From the NCBI RefSeq assembly GCF_000710775.1, contig NZ_JOJP01000001.1, positions 325,083 to 371,763 on the forward strand: 46,681 bases of DNA. The letters are read 5' to 3'. The notes beneath the pieces were generated by a model. It was not told where the DNA came from, searched no databases, and saw nothing but the letters and a program-made list of their open reading frames with translations. Within the stretch, counting starts at the first letter, position 1, and each line of letters opens with the position of its first letter. Positions 1 through 8,001 of the stretch are shown in pieces. This DNA comes from Endozoicomonas elysicola (GTDB lineage Bacteria; Pseudomonadota; Gammaproteobacteria; Pseudomonadales; Endozoicomonadaceae). The position numbers and the translations under genes are program-made.

Positions 1-19
1 CTTTTACGCACAACAAAAA

Positions 20-35
20 TGGAAAAAATATTCCA
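20..35. promoter_or_regulatory. Candidate IolR operator upstream of the inositol ABC operon
   Basis: A 16-bp near-perfect palindrome reads TGGAAAAAATATTCCA, that is GGAA-N6-TTCC. GGAA-N6-TTCC is, from memory, the motif described for RpiR-type IolR regulators in rhizobia. Two more copies of the same 16-bp layout occur in this window (7981-7996 and 10299-10314), each before an inositol gene. A TTGACA at 68-73 lies downstream, but I see no convincing -10 with it, so the promoter itself is not called. Confidence 0.55.
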
Positions 36-158
36 AAAAAATAAAAACGGAAAATTAATGCAAAGTTTTGACACATATCAACAGCAGGATTCACAAAGAA
101 CATCAAAATACACCACGCCAAACCCCGGGAAGATTCTGTGAAAAAGGTTGAGCTGCAT

Positions 159-179
159 GCTTGCCATTAAGGTGCAAGC
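159..179 (+). other. Small leader hairpin before the inositol-binding protein gene
   Basis: GCTTGC (159-164) and GCAAGC (174-179) form a 6-bp stem with a 9-nt loop, about 70 nt upstream of the lipoprotein start. There is no U-tract, so it is not a terminator. Its role is unknown; it may stabilise the leader. Confidence 0.3.
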
Positions 180-248
180 CTCTGGCTTACCCATGGTGAT
201 CCTGCAAAACCGTCTGTAATAAGAACGATTCAGAAAGTGAGGGTAGAT

Positions 249-1169
249 ATGAAGAAGCTCACCAAAATGCTTCTGGTGTCAAGCATGGCAATTCTGGCTG
301 GCTGTGGTCAGAAAGATGATGGACGTATCAAGATCGGCGCCTCTTTCTGTGCATTCAACGACACTTTCCAGATGTATATGAAAGATGCCATGGATGCCAA
401 AGCGGCCGAACTGGGTGATGTTGACGTGGTCTACACCGACGGCAAAGAAGACATCACCATTCAGCTCTCTCAGGTTGAAAATTTTATAGCCCAGGGTATG
501 GACAGCATGATCGTCTGCCCAACCAACGGCGATGCTGCCAAATCTATCTCCGATGCTGCCATCAAAGCAGGTATCAGTATTGTTTATCTGAATCGAATGC
601 CAACAGAACTTCCTGACGGAACGTACTACGTCGGTTCCGATGAGCGCAGTGCCGGCCAGATTCAGGGCAAATACATTGCTGAACAGTTACAGGGAAAAGG
701 ACAGGTCGGTGTCATCATGGGTATTCCCGGTCTGGATAACACCGTTAAGCGTACCGAGGGTGTGAAAGATATCCTGAAAGATCACCCAGAGATGGCGGTT
801 ACCCGTGAGCAGACTGGCCGCTGGATGCGCGATCTGGGCATGAGCGTTGCGGAGAACTGGATCACTTCCGGCGACAACATGGCCGCCATCATTGCCAATA
901 ACGACGATATGGCTCTGGGTGCCGTCGCAGCGCTTGAAGCCAGCAACATGAAAGGCAATGTTCTGGTAATGGGTATTGATGCCACGCCCGATGCCCTGGC
1001 TTTTATGAAAGATGGCCGCCTTGATGCCACCGTCTTTCAGGACCCTGTCGGTCAAGGTGCCGGCAGCCTGATGGTCGCTTACAACCTTGCCAAAAAACAG
1101 CCCGTGGAAAAGGAAACCTGGATCCCCTTCGAGCTGGTCACACCTGAAAACTACAAAGATTACCTGTAA
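249..1169 (+). CDS. Sugar (probably myo-inositol) ABC transporter substrate-binding lipoprotein
   Basis: This is a periplasmic-binding-protein-like (type 1, RbsB/peripla_BP_4) solute receptor of 306 residues that would deliver a sugar or cyclitol to the importer encoded next. The N-terminus has a lysine-rich start, a hydrophobic core and a lipobox LAGC with the lipidated cysteine at residue 19, so the protein is predicted to be anchored outside the inner membrane. I chose ATG 249 because GAGGG lies just upstream; the GTG at 237 would add four residues and has no ribosome site. It is the first gene of a binding-protein/ATPase/permease operon that continues into inositol genes. The inositol specificity is inferred only from these neighbours and from the operator at 20-35. 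Ribose or another sugar alcohol remains possible. Confidence 0.85.
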   Translation: MKKLTKMLLVSSMAILAGCGQKDDGRIKIGASFCAFNDTFQMYMKDAMDAKAAELGDVDVVYTDGKEDITIQLSQVENFIAQGMDSMIVCPTNGDAAKSISDAAIKAGISIVYLNRMPTELPDGTYYVGSDERSAGQIQGKYIAEQLQGKGQVGVIMGIPGLDNTVKRTEGVKDILKDHPEMAVTREQTGRWMRDLGMSVAENWITSGDNMAAIIANNDDMALGAVAALEASNMKGNVLVMGIDATPDALAFMKDGRLDATVFQDPVGQGAGSLMVAYNLAKKQPVEKETWIPFELVTPENYKDYL

Positions 1170-1200
1170 TTCATCACCGCATAGAAACGGAAGCCTGTTT

Positions 1201-1245
1201 GAACCACAAAGACACCCGAATTAACCATCGTGCACTTTGTGGTTC
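1201..1245. repeat. Intergenic hairpin of the GAACCACAAAG type
   Basis: GAACCACAAAG (1201-1211) is repeated inverted as CTTTGTGGTTC (1235-1245), giving an 11-bp perfect stem around a 23-nt loop between the binding-protein and ATPase genes. The arm sequence recurs in the larger hairpin at 16434-16506, which suggests a degenerate intergenic repeat family. Being inside the operon, it could affect relative expression of the receptor and ATPase. Confidence 0.6.
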
Positions 1246-1265
1246 AACCAACTAATGGAGGCAAT

Positions 1266-2765
1266 ATGCAAGCAGAGGCAGAAGTTGTCCTCGATATGCG
1301 GGGAATTTCGAAATCCTTCCCTGGTGTCAAGGCACTGGATAACGTTCAGCTGAGCCTGAAAAAAGGCAGTGTCATGGCCCTGATGGGCGAGAATGGCGCC
1401 GGTAAATCAACGCTGATGAAAATACTGTTCGGCATGTACAGCCGTGACAGTGGCACCATCACTCTGGATGGTCAGGACGTTCAGTTTGACAGTGCTCTTG
1501 ATGCCCTGGAAAACGGCGTCACCATGATTCATCAGGAACTGGCCCCTATCCTTCACCGAAGTGTCGCAGAAAACATCTGGCTTGGCAGAGAGCCAGTGAA
1601 AGGTCCTCTGGGACTGATCGATCATGACAAAATGTGGGCAGACAGCCAGAACCTGCTGCGCAGCCTGGATCTGGACATGGATCCGAAAAAACGGATGTGT
1701 GAACTGACCGTCGCACAAATGCAAATGGTCGAAATCGCCAAGGCCATCTCCTATAACGCCCGCATCATCATCATGGATGAACCTACGTCATCCCTCACCG
1801 ATAAAGAAGTTAAACACCTTTTTGAAATCATCCGCCGATTGAAAGAAGAAGGCGTCTCCATTGTCTATATCAGCCACAAAATGGATGAAATCTTCCAGAT
1901 ATGCGATGAAATAACCGTCTTTCGTGATGGCCAGTACATCAGCTGTGTATACAGCAGAGACACCAGCCAAAGTGAGCTTATCAACATGATGGTTGGGCGA
2001 GAGCTCAAGGATATGTTTGTTCGTGAGAGCCATCATATTGGTGAGCCCATGCTGACCGTCCATAAACTCACCCTTGAAGGAAAGTTTCATAACGTTTCTT
2101 TCAGTGTCCGCAAGGGTGAAATTTTTGGTATTGCTGGACTGGTCGGCGCTGGTCGTACAGAACTGATCGAGACCATTTTTGGTGTTAACCAGAAATCCTC
2201 TGGAACTATTTTTGTTGACGGGAAAGAAGTCGATATTCCCTCTCCTTCCATTGCCATAGAGCACGGCATGGCGTTACTCACAGAGGATCGCCGCCAGACA
2301 GGGCTCAGCCTGATGCTCTCAGTAGAAGACAATGGGTGCATTGCCAATATTGATAATTACATCAACAAATTCAAATTACTGGATCTTGTCCGTCTTAGAA
2401 AAGAAACCCGAGAGGAATGTCAGAAAATCCGGGTTAAAACCCCTTCCATGTCGACCCCCATCGGTAACCTCAGTGGTGGCAATCAGCAGAAAGTACTGCT
2501 GGCTCGCTGGCTATTGACCCAGCCTGAGATTCTCTTCCTGGACGAGCCTACCCGGGGCATTGATGTTGGAGCCAAAGCTGAGATTTACAAACTGGTCAGC
2601 CAACTGGCTGCCCAAGGAAAAACCGTCATTATGGTGTCTTCTGAAATGCCGGAACTGCTTGGACTTTGTGACCGGATCATGGTCATGCATGACGGTCAGG
2701 CCAAAGGCATTCTCAGTCATGAAGAAGCCAGCCAGGAAACCATTATGGATATCGCTCTGAACTAA
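1266..2765 (+). CDS. Sugar ABC transporter ATP-binding protein (two fused ATPase domains)
   Basis: This is an RbsA/MglA-type ATPase of 499 residues that powers uptake by the permease encoded downstream. The first domain has an intact Walker A (GENGAGKST, residues 41-49) and Walker B (IIIMDEPTSSLT), but its signature is the degenerate LTVAQMQMVEIAKA usual for this family. The second domain has the degenerate P-loop GLVGAGRTE, a full LSGGNQQKV signature and the Walker B LFLDEPTRGIDVG. This asymmetric pair is typical of sugar importers. I use ATG 1266 because GGAGG lies five bases before it; the longer reading frame from 1230 has no ribosome site and starts inside the hairpin arm. The operon context suggests inositol as the substrate. 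Confidence 0.92.
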   Translation: MQAEAEVVLDMRGISKSFPGVKALDNVQLSLKKGSVMALMGENGAGKSTLMKILFGMYSRDSGTITLDGQDVQFDSALDALENGVTMIHQELAPILHRSVAENIWLGREPVKGPLGLIDHDKMWADSQNLLRSLDLDMDPKKRMCELTVAQMQMVEIAKAISYNARIIIMDEPTSSLTDKEVKHLFEIIRRLKEEGVSIVYISHKMDEIFQICDEITVFRDGQYISCVYSRDTSQSELINMMVGRELKDMFVRESHHIGEPMLTVHKLTLEGKFHNVSFSVRKGEIFGIAGLVGAGRTELIETIFGVNQKSSGTIFVDGKEVDIPSPSIAIEHGMALLTEDRRQTGLSLMLSVEDNGCIANIDNYINKFKLLDLVRLRKETREECQKIRVKTPSMSTPIGNLSGGNQQKVLLARWLLTQPEILFLDEPTRGIDVGAKAEIYKLVSQLAAQGKTVIMVSSEMPELLGLCDRIMVMHDGQAKGILSHEEASQETIMDIALN

Positions 2766-2858
2766 CAGAGCGTTGAAGAGCATGTAACAGGAAATACAAG
2801 ACAAACCATAAACAGAGTTAACCGTGTTTCCTGTTAAGAGAGTATCAAGGAAATTACC

Positions 2859-3887
2859 ATGTCAAACCCCGCGTTATCCACAGGTGGACAACACCTGAGT
2901 ACAGACGAAAAGAAAGTACTGATTAAAAGCATCATCAGTAAATACGGCATTTATTTTGTCTTTCTTGGTCTGGTGCTGTTCATGTCCATCATGCACCCGG
3001 CATTTCTGACCGTTAACAATATTTTGAATATCATACGTCAGGTTACCAGTATTGGCCTGATTGCCCTGGGTGTCACCATCATCATCATCACCCGCGGCAT
3101 CGACTTGTCTTCTGGCTCAGTACTGGCACTGGTTTCAGTAATTGCAGCATCACTCGCACAAAACCCAGACTGGGGTGCCAGAATGTATCCGGCCCTGCCG
3201 ATGCTTCCCGTTGTTGTCCCGATTGTTGTTGGCCTTGCTATCGGTGCATTGTGTGGCGGTATTAATGGCTTCTTTGTTGCCAAGACCGGTATCCCGCCTT
3301 TCATTGCCACCCTAGGCATGATGATCGTGGCTCGCGGTGCCGCCATGATCTATAGCGACGGTCGCCCTGTCAGCTCACTGACCCCGGAATATAACTTTAT
3401 TGGTCAGGGTGAAATTCTTGGTATTCCTTTCCCGGTTATTCTCTTCGCCATTATGGCGGTGCTCTGTTACATCCTGCTGAACCATACCCGCTTTGGTAAA
3501 TACGTTTATGCCATTGGTGGTAATGAACAGGCAGCTCATGTGTCCGGTATCAATGTCGGCAAGTATAAAATTCTGGTCTATATCCTCGGCGGTGTGATGT
3601 CTGCCCTGGCTGCACTGGTTCTCTCTGCCCGTATCAGCTCCGGCCAGCCAGGTCTCGGCAATATGTTCGAGCTGGACGCCATCGCCGCAGCCACCATTGG
3701 TGGTGTCAGTCACTCCGGTGGTATAGGAACCATTCAGGGTACCGTCGTCGGCGCCTTAATCATTGGTGTACTCAATAACGGTCTGGATCTGCTTAACGTC
3801 TCAGCATACTGGCAGATGGTGATCAAGGGCGTGATCATCGTGGCTGCGGTTGTCTTTGATATGCGCAAGAACGCCAGAAAGAGTTAA
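2859..3887 (+). CDS. Sugar ABC transporter permease (RbsC family)
   Basis: A 342-residue integral membrane protein of the BPD_transp_2/RbsC family with about eight to ten hydrophobic segments. It forms the membrane channel for the importer made with the two upstream genes. The segment [14 protein letters not shown] near residues 85-98 and GGISHSGG-like loops near residues 282-290 are typical of ribose/inositol permeases. AAGGA precedes the ATG at a normal distance. The first 27 residues are polar and probably cytoplasmic. The 93-nt gap from the ATPase gene holds no terminator, so co-transcription is likely. Confidence 0.92.
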   Translation: MSNPALSTGGQHLSTDEKKVLIKSIISKYGIYFVFLGLVLFMSIMHPAFLTVNNILNIIRQVTSIGLIALGVTIIIITRGIDLSSGSVLALVSVIAASLAQNPDWGARMYPALPMLPVVVPIVVGLAIGALCGGINGFFVAKTGIPPFIATLGMMIVARGAAMIYSDGRPVSSLTPEYNFIGQGEILGIPFPVILFAIMAVLCYILLNHTRFGKYVYAIGGNEQAAHVSGINVGKYKILVYILGGVMSALAALVLSARISSGQPGLGNMFELDAIAAATIGGVSHSGGIGTIQGTVVGALIIGVLNNGLDLLNVSAYWQMVIKGVIIVAAVVFDMRKNARKS

Positions 3888-3915
3888 AAGCGACAACGAA
3901 CACCCAGCTAAACAG

Positions 3916-3954
3916 GCACGAATTCAAAAAAGTATTGTCTTTGTGAATTCGTGC
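3916..3954. repeat. Intergenic inverted repeat after the permease gene
   Basis: GCACGAATTC (3916-3925) and GAATTCGTGC (3945-3954) form a perfect 10-bp stem with a 19-nt loop. The flank CTCTTGTGGTG resembles the other GTGGTTC-type hairpins in this window. There is no U-tract, so it is probably a repeat or mRNA-processing hairpin, not a terminator. Confidence 0.5.
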
Positions 3955-4022
3955 TCTTGTGGTGAAAAAGCTTTCCTATTGCATTTTTGATTCATAAACG
4001 ACCAATAGCAGGAGTTGTAAAC

Positions 4023-4934
4023 ATGGCTATTCACAGACAGGAAAGCCAGTTCAGGATTGCCAATGCCCCCTGTTCCTGGGGAGTGGAAGACCCAAGCAAC
4101 CCAGATAATCCACCGTGGCAGCAGATTCTGGATGAAGCATCCAAAGCCGGCTACAAAGGGCTGGAGCTGGGACCTTACGGCTTCCTGCCAACAGATCATG
4201 TGCATTTACGGGACGAGCTGGGTATCCGCGAACTGACCATCAGTGCCGGTACTATCTTTGAGCCGCTGTGGGATGAAGAACAGCGCCCATTTATTCTGCA
4301 GAAAACCCGCAAAATCTGTCAGCTGCTCAACAAGCTGGGCAGTGAATATCTGGTGGTAATCGACAGTGTTAATGGTCTTCGCAGCTCCTATGCAGGTCTG
4401 AAAGACCTTTCCCCCAGGCTGGATAACTATCACTGGGAAATCATGATGAGCACTATTCGTCAGATTTCGGATATTGCCCATGAGTATTGCATCAAGCCTG
4501 TGCTGCACCCACACGCCGGTGGCTATATCGAGTATGCCGATGAGGTGACTCGCGCCATGGAAGACCTTTCTGACGACACCATCTCCCTTTGTCTGGATAC
4601 CGGCCATTGCGTCTATGCCGACATGGATCCAGTCCATTGGCTTAAGCAGTGCAAAGATCGTCTGGCCTATGTTCATTTCAAGGATGTCCGTGCTGAGCGA
4701 CTTAAACACTGCATCGACTCCCGCATGGGCTTCTGGGACGCCTGTAAATACGGTGTGATGTGCCCTATCGGTGAAGGCTGTGTGGATTACCCTGCCGTTA
4801 AACAGGCTCTCACGGAAATAGACTACCGTGGATGGATTGTTATCGAGCAGGAGCGTGACCCAAAAGCAGCAGGAACCTCTCTGGAAGATGTCAGCAAGAG
4901 TCTGAACCACTTACGCCAGTCAGGATTCTGCTAA
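4023..4934 (+). CDS. Sugar phosphate isomerase/epimerase family TIM-barrel enzyme of inositol catabolism (IolE/IolH-like)
   Basis: This 303-residue protein belongs to the xylose isomerase-like TIM barrel (AP endonuclease 2) superfamily. It begins with the strand IANAPCSWGVEDP and has GYKGLELGPYGFLPTD near residue 45. The expected metal ligands of the fold appear late in the sequence: LHPHAGGYIE, LDTGHCVYAD, YVHFKDV and VIEQERDP. Members in iol operons act as inosose dehydratase (IolE) or isomerase (IolI/IolH). It lacks the WxNDD-type N-terminus of classical IolE, so I do not assign the exact reaction. ATG 4023 is preceded by AGGAG; the longer frame from 3987 has no ribosome site. The next gene starts immediately after its stop codon. 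Confidence 0.75.
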   Translation: MAIHRQESQFRIANAPCSWGVEDPSNPDNPPWQQILDEASKAGYKGLELGPYGFLPTDHVHLRDELGIRELTISAGTIFEPLWDEEQRPFILQKTRKICQLLNKLGSEYLVVIDSVNGLRSSYAGLKDLSPRLDNYHWEIMMSTIRQISDIAHEYCIKPVLHPHAGGYIEYADEVTRAMEDLSDDTISLCLDTGHCVYADMDPVHWLKQCKDRLAYVHFKDVRAERLKHCIDSRMGFWDACKYGVMCPIGEGCVDYPAVKQALTEIDYRGWIVIEQERDPKAAGTSLEDVSKSLNHLRQSGFC

Positions 4935-5690
4935 GTGCTGCCCGAATTTTCGATACTGGCTGTAGCCATCCCTGCCGTGGTTATTAATGGCCTCGGCAAG
5001 GGAGGTCTTGGTGGTGCCCTGGGTATGATCGGGGTACCGCTGATGTCACTGGTAATGTCACCACTTCAGGCCGCGGCTATTCTGCTCCCCCTGCTTCTGG
5101 TGATGGACGGTTTTGCCATCTGGGGCTGGCGGCACAGTGTTCACTGGAAAACCATGCGGATCATCATGGTGCCGGGACTGATGGGTGTGGTTCTGGGTGT
5201 GCTGATCTTTTATCGTCTGCCTGATTCGGCTATACGCCTGATGATTGGCATTATTGCGGTTCTGTTTTGCCTGCATCACTGGCTAAACCATTTAATTCAA
5301 GGATCCCTGAAACACTCCAGTAAACCCGGGTTTATTGCAGGTATTTTCTGGGCTACGGTCAGTGGCTTTACCAGCTTTGGGCTTCATGCAGGTGGACCAC
5401 CGATGAGTATTTATCTGCTGCCACAGAAGCTGGATAAAAAAGTACTGGCAGGAACGACCGCTGTATTTTTTGGCATTATTAACGTTGCCAAGCTTTCCGC
5501 CTATGGCCAGATGGGCCAGTTCACAGTGGATAACTTGCTGCTGACACTAATACTGCTCCCCTTCTGTCCACTCAGTGTTCGCCTGGGAATGAAACTGGTA
5601 AACACCCTGCCGGAAAAGACATTTTATCAATGTCTTTATCTCGGGCTTTTTATTACCGGGATGAAATTGATAATGGATGTCATGGTGTAA
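4935..5690 (+). CDS. TSUP/TauE-SafE family membrane transporter
   Basis: A 251-residue inner-membrane protein with about eight hydrophobic helices and the Gly-rich family signature (GLGKGGLGGALGMIGVPL near residues 19-36), repeated in degenerate form near GFTSFGLHAGGPP at about 145-157. It uses a GTG start placed directly after the TAA of the preceding enzyme gene, with AGGA about ten bases upstream, so translation is probably coupled. TauE-type proteins export or import sulfonates, sulfite or small organic acids. In this operon, export of an organic acid from inositol breakdown is a reasonable but unproven idea. Confidence 0.8.
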   Translation: MLPEFSILAVAIPAVVINGLGKGGLGGALGMIGVPLMSLVMSPLQAAAILLPLLLVMDGFAIWGWRHSVHWKTMRIIMVPGLMGVVLGVLIFYRLPDSAIRLMIGIIAVLFCLHHWLNHLIQGSLKHSSKPGFIAGIFWATVSGFTSFGLHAGGPPMSIYLLPQKLDKKVLAGTTAVFFGIINVAKLSAYGQMGQFTVDNLLLTLILLPFCPLSVRLGMKLVNTLPEKTFYQCLYLGLFITGMKLIMDVMV

Positions 5691-5706
5691 ATGAGTTGAA
5701 AGAACC

Positions 5707-5742
5707 CAGATGAGCTCTACCTTAGAGGTTAAAGCTCATCTG
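5707..5742 (+). terminator. Hairpin at the end of the first inositol operon
   Basis: CAGATGAGCT (5707-5716) pairs perfectly with AGCTCATCTG (5733-5742) around a 16-nt loop, 17 nt after the TSUP stop codon. No clear U-run follows, so it is a weak or factor-assisted terminator, or an mRNA-stabilising end. Confidence 0.4.
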
Positions 5743-5897
5743 TATTCGACCATTTGTTCTTCCATACAAAAACGTACTTTAGAACCAATAAAAGGAATTG
5801 TAATTCTTAACTGTAATTAAAACGGCAGCCATTAACTTTAGTTACTACTATTTGACTATCTCATAAGCAATTTACTCATACAGTAGGAGTTTAGTTA

Positions 5898-6407
5898 ATG
5901 GCTGAAGTGACCTTTCAGGGCGCGCCGGTTAAGGTTTCCGGTAAGTTTCCCCAATCCGGCTCGAAAGCCCCTGCATTTTCTTTATGCGCTGCTGATCTTA
6001 GTGATTTATCCCTTGAGGATTTTCAGGGTAAAACGTTAGTACTTAATATTTTTCCCAGTATTGATACCCCTGTCTGTGCGACCAGCGTTCGCAAATTTAA
6101 TGAAAAGGTTGCCAGTCTGAACAATACGGTTGTGCTTTGCGTATCAGCAGACCTACCATTTGCCACCGGTCGTTTCTGTGCCGCAGAAGGTATTGAGAAT
6201 GTGAAAACCGGCTCATTCTTCCGTTCTCCCGGGTTCACAGAGCACTATGGTGTAAATATTGCGGAAGGTGGATTGAGAGGGCTGGCGGCACGGGCAGTGA
6301 TCATCATCAACGCTCAGGGTAATGTCACCTACAGTGAACTGGTGCCAGAAATTGCTGAAGAACCCAACTATGAACTGGCGCTCAGTGCTATTAAGGAGCT
6401 GATGTAA
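5898..6407 (+). CDS. tpx: Thiol peroxidase, atypical 2-Cys peroxiredoxin
   Basis: This 169-residue cytoplasmic enzyme reduces hydrogen peroxide and alkyl hydroperoxides with thioredoxin as electron donor. The peroxidatic cysteine is C60 in [16 protein letters not shown] and the resolving cysteine is C94 in GRFCAAEG; together they are the hallmark pair of Tpx. Length and start match the family, and AGGAG stands before the ATG. Its TAA overlaps the start of a second Tpx-like gene by one base. The pair sits between the inositol ABC operon and iolR, which is not an obvious metabolic neighbourhood. Confidence 0.95.
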   Translation: MAEVTFQGAPVKVSGKFPQSGSKAPAFSLCAADLSDLSLEDFQGKTLVLNIFPSIDTPVCATSVRKFNEKVASLNNTVVLCVSADLPFATGRFCAAEGIENVKTGSFFRSPGFTEHYGVNIAEGGLRGLAARAVIIINAQGNVTYSELVPEIAEEPNYELALSAIKELM

Positions 6408-7024
6408 TGATAAAGTTCTCAGCTCTTTTTCTGTCACTGGTTTCCAGCACTTTTGCTTTCGCCGATTTTCCAATTACCCAGGAAAATGCTGGACTTGGTG
6501 TCAAAGAAACATTAACTCTGGAAAAAGATACCGTATTTCACCTGACCGGCAATGCCATTAAAACCGGTCAATTAATGCCTTCTATGGTATTAACAGACTC
6601 GAACCTTAGCTCATTTGATACCAGTAAAAACAGCGGTAAGGTAAGAATATATAGTGTAATCACATCCGTTGACACGCCAGTATGTGAGCAGCAATCCGTT
6701 GATCTGGCAAAGTTCATTAAAAGCAATAAAAAAAAGCTACAGGATATTGAATTTATTGTTGTCAGTGCGGACACACCCTTTGCTCAACAACGCTTTATCA
6801 AAGAAAATGGGTTAGAAAAAAGCCAGGTGACATTCTTATCTGACTCTATAGCTCACGAATTCGGTAATAAAACAGGTAGCCAAATTCAAGAGCTTGGCCT
6901 GTTAGCTCGCGCAATTATCGTCGTCGATAAAAACAACAAAGTATCCTTTGTTCAGCGTGTTCCAGAGCTGACAACCATCCCAGATATCAACACTGCGATA
7001 AAAGCGGCAAAAGTTAGCTCTTAA
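6407..7024 (+). CDS. Periplasmic Tpx-like peroxiredoxin with a single cysteine
   Basis: This 205-residue protein has a redoxin/Tpx domain behind a clear signal peptide (hydrophobic residues 4-16, cleavage likely after AFA at 17-19). The peroxidatic motif SVDTPVCEQQSVDLAKF keeps its cysteine at C93. The resolving position is replaced: FAQQRFIKENG stands where Tpx has [12 protein letters not shown]93 is the only cysteine in the predicted mature protein, so any reduction must use an external thiol or a mixed disulfide partner. The gene overlaps tpx by one base (TAATG) and is almost certainly co-translated. A periplasmic peroxidase role is inferred; a changed function is possible. Confidence 0.85.
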   Translation: MIKFSALFLSLVSSTFAFADFPITQENAGLGVKETLTLEKDTVFHLTGNAIKTGQLMPSMVLTDSNLSSFDTSKNSGKVRIYSVITSVDTPVCEQQSVDLAKFIKSNKKKLQDIEFIVVSADTPFAQQRFIKENGLEKSQVTFLSDSIAHEFGNKTGSQIQELGLLARAIIVVDKNNKVSFVQRVPELTTIPDINTAIKAAKVSS

Positions 7025-7038
7025 TAATTCAAACTCCA

Positions 7039-7070
7039 GCCTGATGACGTTAATGACTACGCTATCAGGC
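7039..7070. terminator. Hairpin between convergent tpx-like and iolR genes
   Basis: GCCTGAT (7039-7045) pairs with ATCAGGC (7064-7070) around an 18-nt loop, in the 67-nt gap between two converging genes. It could serve both strands, although the T-runs on either side are weak. Confidence 0.4.
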
Positions 7071-7091
7071 AGGTTATTTCAAATAAGCTTC

Positions 7092-7898
7092 TCAATTTTT
7101 AGCCAATGATAGAATCAGCCCCTGCGCCAAGCACATGGAAGTTGAAAGCCCACGTACACCTCCCACTTCGGCATCTCTGACAAATAATGCCAGATCAGCG
7201 TCTTTAGCCAGAGGGCTGACTTCATTGTCCGTCAGAGTAATAAGCCTTGCCTCTCTCATTCGGGCATGTTCCTGCATCCACAGCGTTTCTTCTCCATAGG
7301 GATAATAGCTGATCAGAAACACCAGATCTGTACGACGAATGCCTGCTGCTTCCTCTTGATGAAGTCCACCTTTCCCTCCCAGCAGAACACAGCGTCGATC
7401 CAGCTGCCAGAGACCATACGCCAGATAGGTAGCAACCGGATGAGCTCTTCGTACACCCATCACATAGATGGTATCCGCCTGCTGAATCAGACTCACCGCC
7501 CGAAGCAGATCCTTTTTGTTAATTGATTGTTCCAGTACCTGAAGTGATCCCCTGCTCTTTTCAATCAAAGGAGACAGCGTTCCCTGTTGAGCACTTTCCG
7601 GGTGAGCAGCCTGTACACGATCCGTATAAGAGCCGGTGTAGTGCAACTGGGATCGGATCTCCCGACGCATTTCACTGAAACCACCAAACCCAAGGGCATT
7701 GGCCAGGCGAATAACCGTAGAGGGTGGAACATCGGCTTCGCCCGCAAGTTCAGCCACTGTACAAAGTGCCAGACGTTCAGGGTTCTCCAGCAGATAACGG
7801 GCTAACTGCTTCAGTCGTTTACTTAACCCGTCGTAATGCTCCTGGATAAGCGCCTGAAATACTCCATTACCAACAGATTGATCGATTGTACTCACCAT
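7092..7898 (-). CDS. iolR: RpiR/MurR-family transcriptional regulator, probable IolR
   Basis: A 268-residue DNA-binding regulator. The N-terminal HTH_6 domain occupies roughly residues 15-90, with the recognition segment VPPSTVIRLANALGFGGFSEM. The C-terminal SIS domain (about 125-255) would bind a sugar phosphate; VMGVRRAHPVATYLAYGL and LVFLISYYPYGEE are visible. RpiR-type IolR repressors control inositol genes in rhizobia and enterics, with intermediates acting as inducers. The gene lies inside the inositol locus, divergent from iolB, with a GGAA-N6-TTCC palindrome 82 bp upstream of its start. Autoregulation is therefore likely. The symbol is inferred from context and family. Confidence 0.8.
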   Translation of the reverse strand: MVSTIDQSVGNGVFQALIQEHYDGLSKRLKQLARYLLENPERLALCTVAELAGEADVPPSTVIRLANALGFGGFSEMRREIRSQLHYTGSYTDRVQAAHPESAQQGTLSPLIEKSRGSLQVLEQSINKKDLLRAVSLIQQADTIYVMGVRRAHPVATYLAYGLWQLDRRCVLLGGKGGLHQEEAAGIRRTDLVFLISYYPYGEETLWMQEHARMREARLITLTDNEVSPLAKDADLALFVRDAEVGGVRGLSTSMCLAQGLILSLAKN

Positions 7899-7980
7899 TA
7901 AAACTCATCTTTTAACAACCGGTGCTGCTTATCTGCCATAGATCAACAAACTGCAACTTTTATTCCATTACCATAAAAAA

Positions 7981-7996
7981 CGGAATTTATTTTCCA
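7981..7996. promoter_or_regulatory. Candidate IolR operator in the iolR-iolB gap
   Basis: CGGAATTTATTTTCCA contains GGAA-N6-TTCC and matches the layout of the sites at 20-35 and 10299-10314. It lies upstream of iolR and only six bases before the left edge of the inserted element at 8002. Confidence 0.5.
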
Positions 7997-8001
7997 CATA
8001 T

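Noticed and set aside
68-96. Sigma-70 promoter for the inositol ABC operon at TTGACA 68-73
   Set aside because: The -35 box is perfect, but no acceptable -10 box lies 16-18 bp downstream, so a promoter call is not supported.
4206-4910. Long open frame of 234 codons on the minus strand inside the isomerase gene
   Set aside because: It is antisense to a well-supported TIM-barrel enzyme, has no ribosome site and no recognisable domain. It is a by-product of the codon usage of the real gene.
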